This document shows positions 51,496 through 62,910 of a DNA stretch of 64,000 bases, piece by piece. The stretch spans positions 1 through 64,000 of the forward strand of contig NZ_SLXI01000005.1 in NCBI RefSeq assembly GCF_004345785.1, read 5' to 3'. A program made the position numbers and the translations under genes. Under the pieces are notes generated by a model. That model was not told where the DNA came from, made no database searches, and saw nothing but the letters and a program-made list of their open reading frames with translations. Each line of letters begins with the position of its first letter. Positions within the stretch are counted from its first letter, which is position 1. This DNA is from Bisgaardia hudsonensis. Lineage in GTDB: Bacteria; Pseudomonadota; Gammaproteobacteria; Enterobacterales; Pasteurellaceae.

Positions 51496-51517
51496 TTTTA
51501 CGATCCTGATCTAGAAA
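51496..51517. promoter_or_regulatory. Candidate CRP-S (competence regulatory) site upstream of comE1
   Basis: TTTTACGATC-CT-GATCTAGAAA resembles the Sxy-dependent CRP-S consensus (TTTTGCGATC-N2-GATCGCAAAA). The left half has one mismatch and the right half three. A -10-like TATAAC lies at 51560-51565, which would place the site centre roughly 62-66 bases upstream of transcription start. Confidence 0.55.
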
Positions 51518-51612
51518 TAAAAAACTTGCTATTGAAAGTTTTTCCTTATTAAAACAAATTATAACTGTTGAAATAATTCAGCACATTATCATAGTTTAAA
51601 TAAGGAAAAAAT

Positions 51613-51981
51613 ATGTCAAAATTTAAATCAATATTAGCATCATTATTCATTATCAGTACCCTCGCACTATCTAATCAAGTTCTTGCGGATAATGCACAAA
51701 CCAAAGTTGAAAAAAGTTCATCTAAAATAACCACAGTTCAAGAAAATAAGAAATCTATTGATAAAAATGATCCAATTATTCTTTCAGATAAAGTAAATAT
51801 TAACACGGCGACTGCAAGTGAAATTCAACAAGCATTAACTGGTATTGGAGAAAAAAAAGCAATAGCGATTGTTGCTTACCGACAAGAAAATGGCAATTTT
51901 ACGGATATTGAGCAATTAACCGAAGTAAAAGGTATCGGCAAAGCCACTTTAGAAAAAAATAAGGATCGTATTATTTTATAA
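51613..51981 (+). CDS. comE1: ComE1/ComEA-family competence DNA-binding protein
   Basis: ComEA-type proteins bind incoming DNA in the periplasm during natural transformation. The 122-residue protein has a Sec signal peptide (cleavage near QVLA-DN), a Lys/Ser-rich linker and a C-terminal double helix-hairpin-helix domain. The latter reads VNINTATASEIQQALTGIGE, then KKAIAIVAYRQENG and LTEVKGIGKATLEKN. A candidate CRP-S site lies upstream, which fits membership of the competence regulon together with the abundant uptake signals. Confidence 0.9.
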   Translation: MSKFKSILASLFIISTLALSNQVLADNAQTKVEKSSSKITTVQENKKSIDKNDPIILSDKVNINTATASEIQQALTGIGEKKAIAIVAYRQENGNFTDIEQLTEVKGIGKATLEKNKDRIIL

Positions 51982-52100
51982 TCTAATATCTAGCGGAAAT
52001 AATCTCTTTCCGCTTTTTTCATTTTCAAATAAAAATACATTCTCACCTCTTCCTTGATTAATAGTATAATTACCCCAATTCTTTCTCTTAGGAACTCAAA

Positions 52101-52706
52101 ATGAAACAAAAAATCGTATTAGCCACAGGTAATAAAGGCAAAGTCAAAGAAATGGCTGATGTATTAGCTCAATTTGGTTTTGAAGTCATTGCTCAAACAG
52201 ATTTAGGTATTGAAAGTCCAGAAGAAACAGGGCTGACTTTCGTTGAAAATTCTATTTTAAAAGCTCGTTTTGCCTCAAAAATGTCTGGATTACCCGCCAT
52301 TGCAGATGATAGTGGACTTGTTGTGAATGCTCTTAATGGCGCTCCAGGATTATATTCGGCACGCTATGCAAGGGTTGATGGCGAAGAGGCAGATGCTAAA
52401 AATAGACAGAAATTATTAAAAGAATTAACCAATGTTGCCACAGAAAACCGCCAAGCAAAATTTGTTAGTTGCATTGTAATGTTGCAAAACGAACTTGATC
52501 CTTCACCGATCATTGCTGAAGGTACTTGTGAAGGCGTAATCACTTTTGAAGAAAAAGGGGAAAATGGCTTTGGTTATGATAGTCTTTTCTTCTATCCAGA
52601 AAAAAATTGTACTTTTGCTGAATTAGATACAACAGAAAAGAAAAAAATTTCACATCGAGCAAAAGCACTAGCTGAATTAAAGAGAAAACTAGGTATGGAT
52701 AAATAA
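52101..52706 (+). CDS. rdgB: XTP/dITP diphosphatase (RdgB/HAM1)
   Basis: RdgB hydrolyses non-canonical purine triphosphates. The 201-residue protein has [19 protein letters not shown], the substrate pocket [20 protein letters not shown] and [17 protein letters not shown], and [15 protein letters not shown] near the end. A perfect TATAAT lies at 52065-52070. It is followed by ybjQ after one base and hemW directly after that, in an operon-like run. Confidence 0.96.
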   Translation: MKQKIVLATGNKGKVKEMADVLAQFGFEVIAQTDLGIESPEETGLTFVENSILKARFASKMSGLPAIADDSGLVVNALNGAPGLYSARYARVDGEEADAKNRQKLLKELTNVATENRQAKFVSCIVMLQNELDPSPIIAEGTCEGVITFEEKGENGFGYDSLFFYPEKNCTFAELDTTEKKKISHRAKALAELKRKLGMDK

Positions 52707-52707
52707 T

Positions 52708-53031
52708 ATGATTATTACAACTACACCACAAATTGAAGGAAAACAAATTATTGAATATAAACAAGTAGTATTTGGCGAAGTGGTCGCTGGTACTAACTTT
52801 ATTCGTGATTTTTTTGCTGGTATTACGGATATTTTAGGTGGTCGTTCCAAGATGTACGAGTCAAAAATAACTTCCGCTCGTGAAAACGCTTTATTAGAAA
52901 TGGAAAAGAATGCACAAAAAATAGGTGCAAATGCGGTTGTCGGTGTTGAAGTCAATTACACTTCAATACACGGCGATGGAAAAAGTATGTTTATGATTGT
53001 CGCTAGTGGCACTGCGGTTGTGGTTCGTTAA
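52708..53031 (+). CDS. ybjQ: YbjQ family protein (UPF0145, DUF74)
   Basis: The 107-residue protein matches YbjQ/UPF0145: ITTTPQIEGKQIIEYKQVV, FIRDFFAGITDILGGRSKMY, ENALLEMEKNAQKIGANAVV and VASGTAVVV. Family members form pentameric rings; their function is not established. It sits between rdgB and hemW with almost no spacing. Confidence 0.92.
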   Translation: MIITTTPQIEGKQIIEYKQVVFGEVVAGTNFIRDFFAGITDILGGRSKMYESKITSARENALLEMEKNAQKIGANAVVGVEVNYTSIHGDGKSMFMIVASGTAVVVR

Positions 53032-54186
53032 GTGAATAATCTTATTCTTCCACCTCTTAGCCTCTATATCCACATTCCTTGGTGCGTGCAAAAATGCCCT
53101 TATTGTGATTTTAATTCTCACGCACAGAAAGGAATTATTCCTGAGGCTGAATACATAGCACATTTATTAAAAGACTTATCCCAAGATCTTATTCGCTATA
53201 AAGATGGGATTTGTTCAAGAAAACTTCATTCGATTTTTATCGGTGGTGGCACACCTAGCCTATTTAGTGCAGATAATATTGCCTTACTTTTAAATGAAAT
53301 TAATCGACTTATTCCTTTTGAAGAAGATATTGAGGTTACCTTAGAGACCAATCCAGGAACAGCAGAAGCCGAACGTTTTAAAGGTTATGTCAATGCTGGC
53401 GTTACTCGGATTTCTATGGGTATTCAAAGTTTTTCTGATGATAAACTAAAACGTTTAGGGCGAATCCATAATGCCGAAGAAGCAAAAAGAGCTGTGCAAT
53501 TTGCAAAAGATTCTAATTTAAACAGTTTTAATTTAGATCTTATGCACGGACTACCAAACCAGACCCTTGATGAAGCATTAGATGATTTAAAACAAGCTAT
53601 TGAACTTAATCCTCCTCACTTATCTTGGTATCAACTCACCATTGAACCGAATACGATGTTTGCTTATCGCCCACCTAAATTACCTAATGAAGATGATTTA
53701 TGGGATATTTTTGAGCAAGGGCATAAGTTACTCACAGAGGCGGGTTATCAACAATATGAAACCTCCGCTTATGCTAAGCCTAATTTTCAATGTAAACATA
53801 ATTTAAATTATTGGCGATTCGGTGATTATCTTGCTATTGGTTGTGGTGCTCATGGAAAAATAAGTTTTGAAGATGGAAAAATCATACGATTTTCTAAAAC
53901 TAAACACCCAAAAGGTTATTTACGTGGTGAATATTTGTATCAAGAAAATAATGTGGACAATTCCGACCGCCCTTTTGAATTTTTTATGAATCGATTCCGA
54001 TTACTTGAAGCTGTACCTAAAATTGAATTTGAACAATTAACTCATTTGCCTATTGAAACAGTAAAATCAGAAATAAACTGGGCGATACAACGAGATTATA
54101 TTCAAGATATCGCGAATACTTGGCAAATTACAGAAAAAGGAAAACTATTCTTAAATGAATTATTAACCGAATTTTTACCGAAATAA
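53032..54186 (+). CDS. hemW: Heme chaperone HemW (radical SAM)
   Basis: HemW is a heme-binding radical SAM protein related to coproporphyrinogen oxidase HemN but without that activity. The 384-residue protein starts with GTG immediately after the ybjQ stop. The [4Fe-4S] motif is CVQKCPYCDF (CxxxCxxC), preceded by LPPLSLYIHIPW, and other conserved parts are FIGGGTPSLFS, ETNPGT, SMGIQSFSDDKLKRLGRIH and LDLMHGLPNQT. I place it as HemW rather than HemN from its length and N-terminus. Confidence 0.93.
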   Translation: MNNLILPPLSLYIHIPWCVQKCPYCDFNSHAQKGIIPEAEYIAHLLKDLSQDLIRYKDGICSRKLHSIFIGGGTPSLFSADNIALLLNEINRLIPFEEDIEVTLETNPGTAEAERFKGYVNAGVTRISMGIQSFSDDKLKRLGRIHNAEEAKRAVQFAKDSNLNSFNLDLMHGLPNQTLDEALDDLKQAIELNPPHLSWYQLTIEPNTMFAYRPPKLPNEDDLWDIFEQGHKLLTEAGYQQYETSAYAKPNFQCKHNLNYWRFGDYLAIGCGAHGKISFEDGKIIRFSKTKHPKGYLRGEYLYQENNVDNSDRPFEFFMNRFRLLEAVPKIEFEQLTHLPIETVKSEINWAIQRDYIQDIANTWQITEKGKLFLNELLTEFLPK

Positions 54187-54229
54187 TCTTGTTTATAAAA
54201 TAGAATCGTTTTAAAGTATTACTTTTGTT

Positions 54230-54245
54230 ACGCAAACGTTTACGC
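54230..54245. promoter_or_regulatory. PurR-like operator upstream of rpiA
   Basis: ACGCAAACGTTTACGC matches the PurR box (ACGCAAACGTTTNCGT) at all but the last position and forms the expected imperfect palindrome. It ends 32 bases before the rpiA ATG, a position where a repressor would block the promoter or early elongation. Confidence 0.7.
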
Positions 54246-54277
54246 CTTGTGAATTTTGTATTGAAAAGGAATGAATA

Positions 54278-54937
54278 ATGGATCAACTAACTATGAAAAA
54301 AATGGCTGCCGAAGCGGCATTACAATATGTCAAAGCAGATAGTATTGTTGGTGTAGGCAGTGGCTCTACTGTCAACTGTTTTATAGAAGCATTGGCAACA
54401 ATAAAAGATAAAATTAAAGGTGCAGTAACCGCCTCTAAAGCCTCAGAAAAATTATTAAAAGAACAAGGTATCGAAGTTTTTAGCACTAATGATGTCTCTA
54501 GCCTAGATATTTATGTTGATGGTGCTGATGAAATCAATCCACAAAAAATGATGATAAAAGGTGGTGGTGCGGCACTTACTCGTGAAAAAATTGTTGCGGC
54601 ACTTGCTAAAACTTTCATCTGTATCGTTGATAGTAGCAAACAAGTTGATGTACTTGGCTCAACTTTTGCACTACCAATAGAAGTCATTCCAATGGCTCGT
54701 TCACAAGTTGCTCGCAAACTGGTTGCATTAGGTGGCTCACCTGAATACAGAGAAGGGGTTATTACTGATAATGGCAATGTTATTTTAGATATTTATAACT
54801 TCAAAATTATGAATCCAGTAGAAATGGAAAAAGAATTAAACAATATTGCTGGTGTTGTAACAAATGGGATCTTTGCCCTAAGAGGTGCTGATATCATTAT
54901 TGTTGGCACACCTAATGGTGCTAAAATTATTAAATAA
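54278..54937 (+). CDS. rpiA: Ribose-5-phosphate isomerase A
   Basis: RpiA interconverts ribulose-5-phosphate and ribose-5-phosphate, supplying PRPP. The 219-residue protein has [53 protein letters not shown] and FICIVDSSK, the full family set. A strong PurR-like box lies just upstream, which suggests purine control. serA follows after 26 bases in the common Pasteurellaceae rpiA-serA order. Confidence 0.97.
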   Translation: MDQLTMKKMAAEAALQYVKADSIVGVGSGSTVNCFIEALATIKDKIKGAVTASKASEKLLKEQGIEVFSTNDVSSLDIYVDGADEINPQKMMIKGGGAALTREKIVAALAKTFICIVDSSKQVDVLGSTFALPIEVIPMARSQVARKLVALGGSPEYREGVITDNGNVILDIYNFKIMNPVEMEKELNNIAGVVTNGIFALRGADIIIVGTPNGAKIIK

Positions 54938-54963
54938 TAAAAATACAGGATAGGAAAGCAAAT

Positions 54964-56196
54964 ATGGTAAATAAAGTATCACTTGAGAAGTCTAAAATCA
55001 AATTCCTACTTTTAGAGGGAATACACCAGAATGCAGTAGATGTATTAAAAGCAGCTGGTTATACAAACATTGAATATCATCAAAAAGCACTTGAGCCAGA
55101 AGAGCTTAAAGAAGCAATTAAAGACGCTCATTTTATTGGATTACGCTCACGTACCTATCTAACAGAAGATGTGTTACAAGAGGCTAAAAAATTAATTGCT
55201 ATTGGTTGTTTCTGCATTGGAACGAACCAAGTCGATTTACAAGCCGCCAAAAAACGTGGTATTCCTGTATTCAATGCCCCATTTTCAAACACTCGCTCCG
55301 TTGCTGAGTTAGTATTGGGTGAAATTCTTGTATTAATGCGTAATGTGCCGCAATCTAATGCAGAGGTTCATCGTGGTGTATGGAATAAATCCGCCGCAGG
55401 CTCGAGAGAAGCAAGAGGCAAAAAATTGGGTATTGTAGGTTATGGACATATTGGTTCACAACTCAGTATCATCGCTGAATCTTTAGGAATGAAAGTCTTT
55501 TTCTATGATATTCAAAATAAATTACCATTGGGTAATGCTCAACAAGTTGGATCATTAGAAGAATTATTAAATAAGTGCGATGTTATTTCTCTACATATTC
55601 CAGAAAATGACTCGACTAAAAACTTAATTAATGCTGAACGTATCGCCCAATTTAAAGATGGTAGCCTATTAATTAATGCTGCTCGTGGCACAGTTGTTGA
55701 TATTGATGCCTTAGCCGATGCACTAAAATCTGGCAAAATTCGTGGTGCTGCACTTGATGTATTCCCTGAAGAACCTGCGTCTATCAATGAAGAATTTATT
55801 TCTCCATTACGTGAATTTGATAATGTTATTCTCACACCACATATTGGTGGCTCAACGACAGAAGCACAAGAAAATATAGGCACAGAAGTAGCGAGCAAAT
55901 TTGTAAAATATTCAGATAATGGTTCAACCTTATCCTCAGTGAACTTCCCTGAAGTATCCCTACCTGAGCATATTGGTTCCGCACGTTTATTACATATTCA
56001 TCATAATAAACCAGGTATTTTAAACAAAATTAACCAAATCTTTGTAGAAAAAAATATCAATATTGCAGCTCAATATTTACAAACAGATCCCAATATTGGC
56101 TATGTTGTTATTGATGTAGATAGTACCGATCCAACACCATTATTAGAACAATTACGCGCTATTGAAGGAACTATTCGAGCAAGGGTTTTATATTAA
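54964..56196 (+). CDS. serA: D-3-phosphoglycerate dehydrogenase
   Basis: SerA oxidises 3-phosphoglycerate, the first step of serine synthesis. The 410-residue enteric-type enzyme has the NAD-binding motif GIVGYGHIGSQLS, the catalytic Arg, Glu and His (INAARGTVVDIDAL, DVFPEEPAS, LTPHIGGST), and a C-terminal ACT domain (LLHIHHNKPGILNKINQIF) for feedback inhibition by serine. It is probably cotranscribed with rpiA, and an uptake-signal hairpin follows. Confidence 0.97.
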   Translation: MVNKVSLEKSKIKFLLLEGIHQNAVDVLKAAGYTNIEYHQKALEPEELKEAIKDAHFIGLRSRTYLTEDVLQEAKKLIAIGCFCIGTNQVDLQAAKKRGIPVFNAPFSNTRSVAELVLGEILVLMRNVPQSNAEVHRGVWNKSAAGSREARGKKLGIVGYGHIGSQLSIIAESLGMKVFFYDIQNKLPLGNAQQVGSLEELLNKCDVISLHIPENDSTKNLINAERIAQFKDGSLLINAARGTVVDIDALADALKSGKIRGAALDVFPEEPASINEEFISPLREFDNVILTPHIGGSTTEAQENIGTEVASKFVKYSDNGSTLSSVNFPEVSLPEHIGSARLLHIHHNKPGILNKINQIFVEKNINIAAQYLQTDPNIGYVVIDVDSTDPTPLLEQLRAIEGTIRARVLY

Positions 56197-56220
56197 TTTT
56201 ATAAAACATCTTAAAAATAT

Positions 56221-56263
56221 ACCGCACTTTATTTAATGCTGTATTCAAAATTAAATAAAGTGC
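56221..56263 (+). terminator. Uptake-signal-derived hairpin after serA
   Basis: GCACTTTATTTAAT (56224-56237) pairs perfectly over 14 bp with ATTAAATAAAGTGC (56250-56263) around a 12-base loop. The left arm is part of a perfect inverse uptake signal (accgcactt, 56221-56229), while the right arm reads AAGTGCTTT and has lost the core's end. A short T run follows the right arm. Confidence 0.75.
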
Positions 56264-56300
56264 TTTCCATAAAAATAAACATTAAATTCAATCCTTAAGA

Positions 56301-58051
<1,751 letters not shown>

Positions 58052-58168
58052 ATATTTGAAAATATGTATTTTGATCAAAGAAAGGTGTTTTTTAACAAGA
58101 CAAAAGGATAAAATATCTTTACTATATCGCAGTCTTTCAAAGAACTTATTTGAATTAACTTAAAATAG

Positions 58169-59482
<1,314 letters not shown>

Positions 59483-59507
59483 TCTTTAATTGATATTGAT
59501 TAATAAT

Positions 59508-59541
59508 AGCCACCAAGTGAACCTAGCTCGGTGGCTTTTTT
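59508..59541 (+). terminator. Rho-independent terminator of eno
   Basis: AGCCACC (59508-59514) pairs with GGTGGCT (59530-59536), followed by six or more T. It lies about 25 bases after the eno stop and 15 bases ahead of the next gene. Confidence 0.88.
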
Positions 59542-59555
59542 ATAAGGATAAAATA

Positions 59556-59972
59556 ATGCTCTATTCCGTATTAGACGATCAAATTTTACTCGGTGAAAAC
59601 TATCGTAATGGTAGTCATTCAATAAAGCACGAACATTTAGTTGTTATCTTTGAAGATGATGGCAGCACAGGCTATTTTTATGCAATGGATCTTCATCAAA
59701 GTAATCAACCCATAGTAGATAAACTCTTTGTTTATAGCATAAATGATATTGAGCCAGATTCTCTGAAAGAACCAAGAAAATTACAAATTTGCTGGTCTGA
59801 AGATGGTTATAAAGCATTTTTAATGCTCAATGGTTATCCCCACGCCGCTTTTGATTTCCAACAATTTGTCGGCTACAACCATAGCAAATATCCCGAACCA
59901 GAATTTGGTAGTATGTGGACACATAAAGAAACCAATCAAGAATTAGTGAATTATTGGCTAACCTCATTATAA
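59556..59972 (+). CDS. DUF2251-like protein
   Basis: The ATG at 59556 follows an AAGGATA ribosome-binding site and gives 138 residues; an upstream frame would run through the eno terminator and is unlikely. Features are VIFEDDGSTGYFYAMD, LQICWSEDGYKAFLMLNGYP and HAAFDFQQFVGY, which agree with the DUF2251 family of small soluble proteins without known function. No signal peptide or membrane segment is visible. It stands alone after eno. Confidence 0.75.
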   Translation: MLYSVLDDQILLGENYRNGSHSIKHEHLVVIFEDDGSTGYFYAMDLHQSNQPIVDKLFVYSINDIEPDSLKEPRKLQICWSEDGYKAFLMLNGYPHAAFDFQQFVGYNHSKYPEPEFGSMWTHKETNQELVNYWLTSL

Positions 59973-60149
59973 ATAATGCGATAAGTGCTAACCAAACAAG
60001 ATATAACATAAGTAGGAGCAATATTTCTCAATAAACAATATACAAGAATAACATTTTCCCTTAGTAATAATATTTTATACTTATAACTACTTTATAATGA
60101 AAGGAAAAATTATTAAAATAACCGTAATTAAGACTAAGTCTGGATTTCT

Positions 60150-60704
60150 ATGTTAAAGAAAATAATTTTATCTAGTATTGGATTACTTCTCATTGGCTGT
60201 ACCAGTAATTCTGTAAATACGACTATTCCTGCTGAATTTGCTAATGCGGACTATCTTCTCTCAAATGAGAATGCAATTCAGTGGGCGATGAAAAGTCATC
60301 AAGTGGAAGAATGTATCTATCCTAATCTAACAAAAATTCAAAGAGAACATTTTTCTAAAGAAGATGCTTATATCCACTCCCAATATGTTTTCTTTTATCC
60401 CTTAGAAAAGGTAATCGGTGAAGAATATGTAAAAATGATCCAAGATGATAAAAAATCCATGGATTATGCTCAATACCAATATAAAAAATTTAAGGAAAGA
60501 AAAACCGATCCTCTTCCTTTAGTACAATGCGAAACATTAAGAAAAAAAGCCCGAGATGATCTTGCTGTTGTTCAAGGGAAATATAAAAATGGTATGGTAG
60601 AAGAAAATACTAAAGAAACAGCAAAAGATGAAAATGGTGTTGCTACAAATGAAAACAAATTCTTCTTTGATATAATCAAATGGGGTGCTGCGTTTTTGTT
60701 GTGA
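60150..60704 (+). CDS. Pasteurellaceae-type lipoprotein of unknown function
   Basis: The 184-residue protein has a lipoprotein signal with lipobox LIGC (Cys17). The mature part has [37 protein letters not shown] and [19 protein letters not shown]. It resembles small lipoproteins that I associate with Pasteurellaceae (perhaps DUF5358, not certain). Two mature cysteines (ECIYP and QCETL) could pair. The C-terminus [13 protein letters not shown] is hydrophobic. It is the last host-like gene before the AT-rich accessory region. Confidence 0.7.
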   Translation: MLKKIILSSIGLLLIGCTSNSVNTTIPAEFANADYLLSNENAIQWAMKSHQVEECIYPNLTKIQREHFSKEDAYIHSQYVFFYPLEKVIGEEYVKMIQDDKKSMDYAQYQYKKFKERKTDPLPLVQCETLRKKARDDLAVVQGKYKNGMVEENTKETAKDENGVATNENKFFFDIIKWGAAFLL

Positions 60705-60867
60705 TAACTTAGTAATATTACAAATAACCATAACTAACTAATACCTATAAGCAAATAAGATTTATAAAAAAAGATTGTTTGCTCGTTTTTTATTCATTTT
60801 GTCCCTATTTGTACCTCCTATTAATTTAATCTTATCCTGAAAATTCATTAAACTAATAGGAGTAATT

Positions 60868-61077
60868 ATGAGGACTTCAAATAATAAAGACATCCGTGCT
60901 TATATACATAAGTTAATAAAAAATAAGAATATCCAGATAAATATAAAGAATGGGAAAAAACATGCATATTTACTAATTCAAAAACACAAAATTATTATTC
61001 CATCAACTCCTAGTTGTAAATATAGTTATAATAATTTTAAAAGAGACGTAGAAAAAATTTTAAAAATTATTCCATAG
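60868..61077 (+). CDS. HicA-like small basic protein
   Basis: The 69-residue protein has a good AGGAG ribosome-binding site. Its sequence shows a dsRBD-like HicA pattern: NIKNGKKHAYLLIQKHKI (His in the position of the catalytic HicA His), then IIIPSTPSCKYSYNNFKRDV. This resembles HicA relatives with KHxKL and PSTPSD motifs rather than canonical HicA. It is very basic. No HicB-type antitoxin is in tandem; instead a helical gene converges on it and overlaps its last 11 bases. RNA binding or an mRNA-interferase role is inferred only. Confidence 0.55.
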   Translation: MRTSNNKDIRAYIHKLIKNKNIQINIKNGKKHAYLLIQKHKIIIPSTPSCKYSYNNFKRDVEKILKIIP

Positions 61078-61420
61078 ATTTTTTTTCATCAATCATCCTT
61101 TGAATTTGATAGCTCAGTGCGTGCAAAATTTTTTGTTCATTACCTAAAATATCGTAATCCCCTTCAATCTTAGCTCTGATATTTTTTCTTTTAATAAAAA
61201 TATCAGAGTTTTTTAATGCACAAATATAGTTTCTTAATTTTCCAATATTATTACACCTTTTTAAATCAGACTTAAAGGATTCCACAAAGCCATTAATCTC
61301 CAGTACTTCGGCGATACAATCTGCAGCTTCTTCTTGAGTAATACTTAGTTCATTAATTATATCTTTAAGTTCTTCCCTTAATTCTTTAGCTTTATTTTTG
61401 TCTGCTGTTTTTTTCATCAT
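61067..61420 (-). CDS. Small helical protein, possible HTH regulator or antitoxin
   Basis: I do not recognise a named family. From the ATG at 61420 it is 117 residues; a start at 61468 would add 16 residues and neither has a strong ribosome-binding site. The N-terminal half KELREELKDIINELSITQEE, followed by AADCIAEVL and a phenylalanine-rich helix SFKSDLKRC, resembles an XRE-type helix-turn-helix with an atypical second helix. The gene is divergent from the viperin gene and convergent with the HicA-like gene, overlapping it by 11 bases. It may regulate viperin, or act as the partner of the HicA-like protein; neither is shown. Confidence 0.55.
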   Translation of the reverse strand: MMKKTADKNKAKELREELKDIINELSITQEEAADCIAEVLEINGFVESFKSDLKRCNNIGKLRNYICALKNSDIFIKRKNIRAKIEGDYDILGNEQKILHALSYQIQRMIDEKKSME

Positions 61421-61503
61421 TTTGTACTTTTTTGTCCATTCTAAGTTGATAATATAAACACAAATCATTAATTTCTTAACTTAATTATATAAGGAGATCA
61501 AAA

Positions 61504-62400
61504 GTGAATAAAGTCAACTCAAAAGAATTAGTTGTAAATTGGCATCTTACTGAAACTTGTAATTTTAAGTGTAGATATTGTTTTGCAAAATGGCAAAAAA
61601 ATAAGCAAAAAGAACTGTTTCATGATAAAGACAATTCTTATAAACTTTTAGAAGAAATTGCAATGCTTCCCAACTTTATAAATATAAAGGAAAATACTAG
61701 CTTTAATAGTGTTAGATTAAATCTGGTTGGAGGAGAACCATTAATATATGAAAATAGAATTATAGATATTGCACTGTATGCAAAAAAACTTGGTTTTTCA
61801 CTTTCAACAATCACAAATGGAAGCAGAATGAATAAAAATCTAGAAGCCTTGATCGCAAATAATTTTTCAATTATAGGCTTTAGCATTGATTCTCTTTTAA
61901 ATGAAACAAATGAGAAAATAGGAAGAGTGGAAGGGAAAAAAGCTATGGATTACCAAAAAGTTACTAACTCTATTCTTAATATAAAAAAAATTAACCCTGA
62001 AATTGATATAAAAATTAATACGGTTGTGAGTGAATTAAATTATCAAGAAGATTTTTCAGCTTTAATTAATCAAATTTTACCATCTAAATGGAAAGTGTTA
62101 AAAATGTTACCCATACTAACAAATCAATTTCAAATTAATAATCACCAATTCAATCTATTTTTAGAAAAACATCAACAACTTTCACATATTATTAGTAGTG
62201 AAAGTAACGAATTAATGACAAATTCTTACCTTATGCTAGATCCATTTGGTAGATTTTTCCAAAACACTAAGAAGACACAAGGATATACCTATAGTTCCCA
62301 TATTTTAGAATACGGGATACAATCAGCATTTAATGAAATAATGTTTGATACTAAAAAATTTAATTATAGATATAAAAATATGCAAAATAGAATATTGTAA
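61504..62400 (+). CDS. Prokaryotic viperin-like antiviral radical SAM protein
   Basis: Prokaryotic viperins use SAM to convert nucleoside triphosphates into 3'-deoxy-3',4'-didehydro forms (ddhNTPs) that stop viral RNA polymerases. The 298-residue protein starts with GTG after a GGAG site. It has the radical-SAM motif CNFKCRYC (Cys19, Cys23, Cys26) followed by FAKW, then RLNLVGGEPL (71-80) and TITNGSRM. IGFSIDS and KINTVVSELNYQEDF follow, and the viperin-type C-terminus WKVLKMLPILTNQF, LDPFGRFFQN and YSSHILEYGIQSAF. These signatures and the length agree with bacterial viperins. AGA/ATA-rich codons suggest transfer. Which ddhNTP it makes cannot be told from sequence. Confidence 0.85.
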   Translation: MNKVNSKELVVNWHLTETCNFKCRYCFAKWQKNKQKELFHDKDNSYKLLEEIAMLPNFINIKENTSFNSVRLNLVGGEPLIYENRIIDIALYAKKLGFSLSTITNGSRMNKNLEALIANNFSIIGFSIDSLLNETNEKIGRVEGKKAMDYQKVTNSILNIKKINPEIDIKINTVVSELNYQEDFSALINQILPSKWKVLKMLPILTNQFQINNHQFNLFLEKHQQLSHIISSESNELMTNSYLMLDPFGRFFQNTKKTQGYTYSSHILEYGIQSAFNEIMFDTKKFNYRYKNMQNRIL

Positions 62401-62416
62401 AGATATCACTTTATAT

Positions 62417-62446
62417 TGTAGAGATTGATAAAATTCAATCTCTACA
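62417..62446. terminator. Bidirectional terminator after the viperin-like gene
   Basis: TGTAGAGATTGA (62417-62428) and TCAATCTCTACA (62435-62446) make a perfect 12-bp stem with a 6-base loop. Its right arm overlaps the end of the convergent zinc-ribbon gene. T-tracts are modest on both sides. Confidence 0.75.
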
Positions 62447-62836
62447 CTTCCGAATATTTTCCCTGTATATATCTTTAATATCACTAAAAAATTTATGACT
62501 TTCGTATGTTTTTGAAAAGGCACAAGCACAAATATCTCTCTGTTCTCGATAATACCTTGCTTCACTCATACAAGCATTCATTCTTTCATATATTAAAATA
62601 ATCTCATCTTTAGTTTGAAAAAGCTCCGGAGCTTCAGCAACAGAATATCCTACCCCTAAAGCTAAGAATATCACTTTACCCGAAGTTGCAATAGACGACT
62701 TTTTTAATTTACTTAAAGGTAACTTTGTTCCACAATTTTTACAAGTAGACAATGATTTAGGAATGGAAAAAACAGACACTTTTTTACATTTTGGATTAAT
62801 ACATTCTACTTCAATATATTCTTTATCATCAGACAT
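62435..62836 (-). CDS. Zinc-ribbon protein with a predicted membrane segment
   Basis: The ATG at 62836 (133 residues) follows a GGGTGA ribosome-binding site. The N-terminus has two Cys pairs, CINPKC and CKNC, typical of a zinc ribbon. A hydrophobic stretch VIFLALGVGYSVAEA (probably a membrane segment) follows, then a hydrophilic, possibly helical C-terminus with three Cys. I cannot name a family. It lies convergent to viperin and next to purL, and its AT-rich codon use resembles the viperin region. A membrane-linked partner or sensor role is a guess. Confidence 0.6.
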   Translation of the reverse strand: MSDDKEYIEVECINPKCKKVSVFSIPKSLSTCKNCGTKLPLSKLKKSSIATSGKVIFLALGVGYSVAEAPELFQTKDEIILIYERMNACMSEARYYREQRDICACAFSKTYESHKFFSDIKDIYRENIRKCRD

Positions 62837-62910
62837 ACAATTCACCCTAATTAAATAAATATGAATAAAGTAGCTAACTTTTGCTAACCACTTTATTTAA
62901 GATAAAAATC

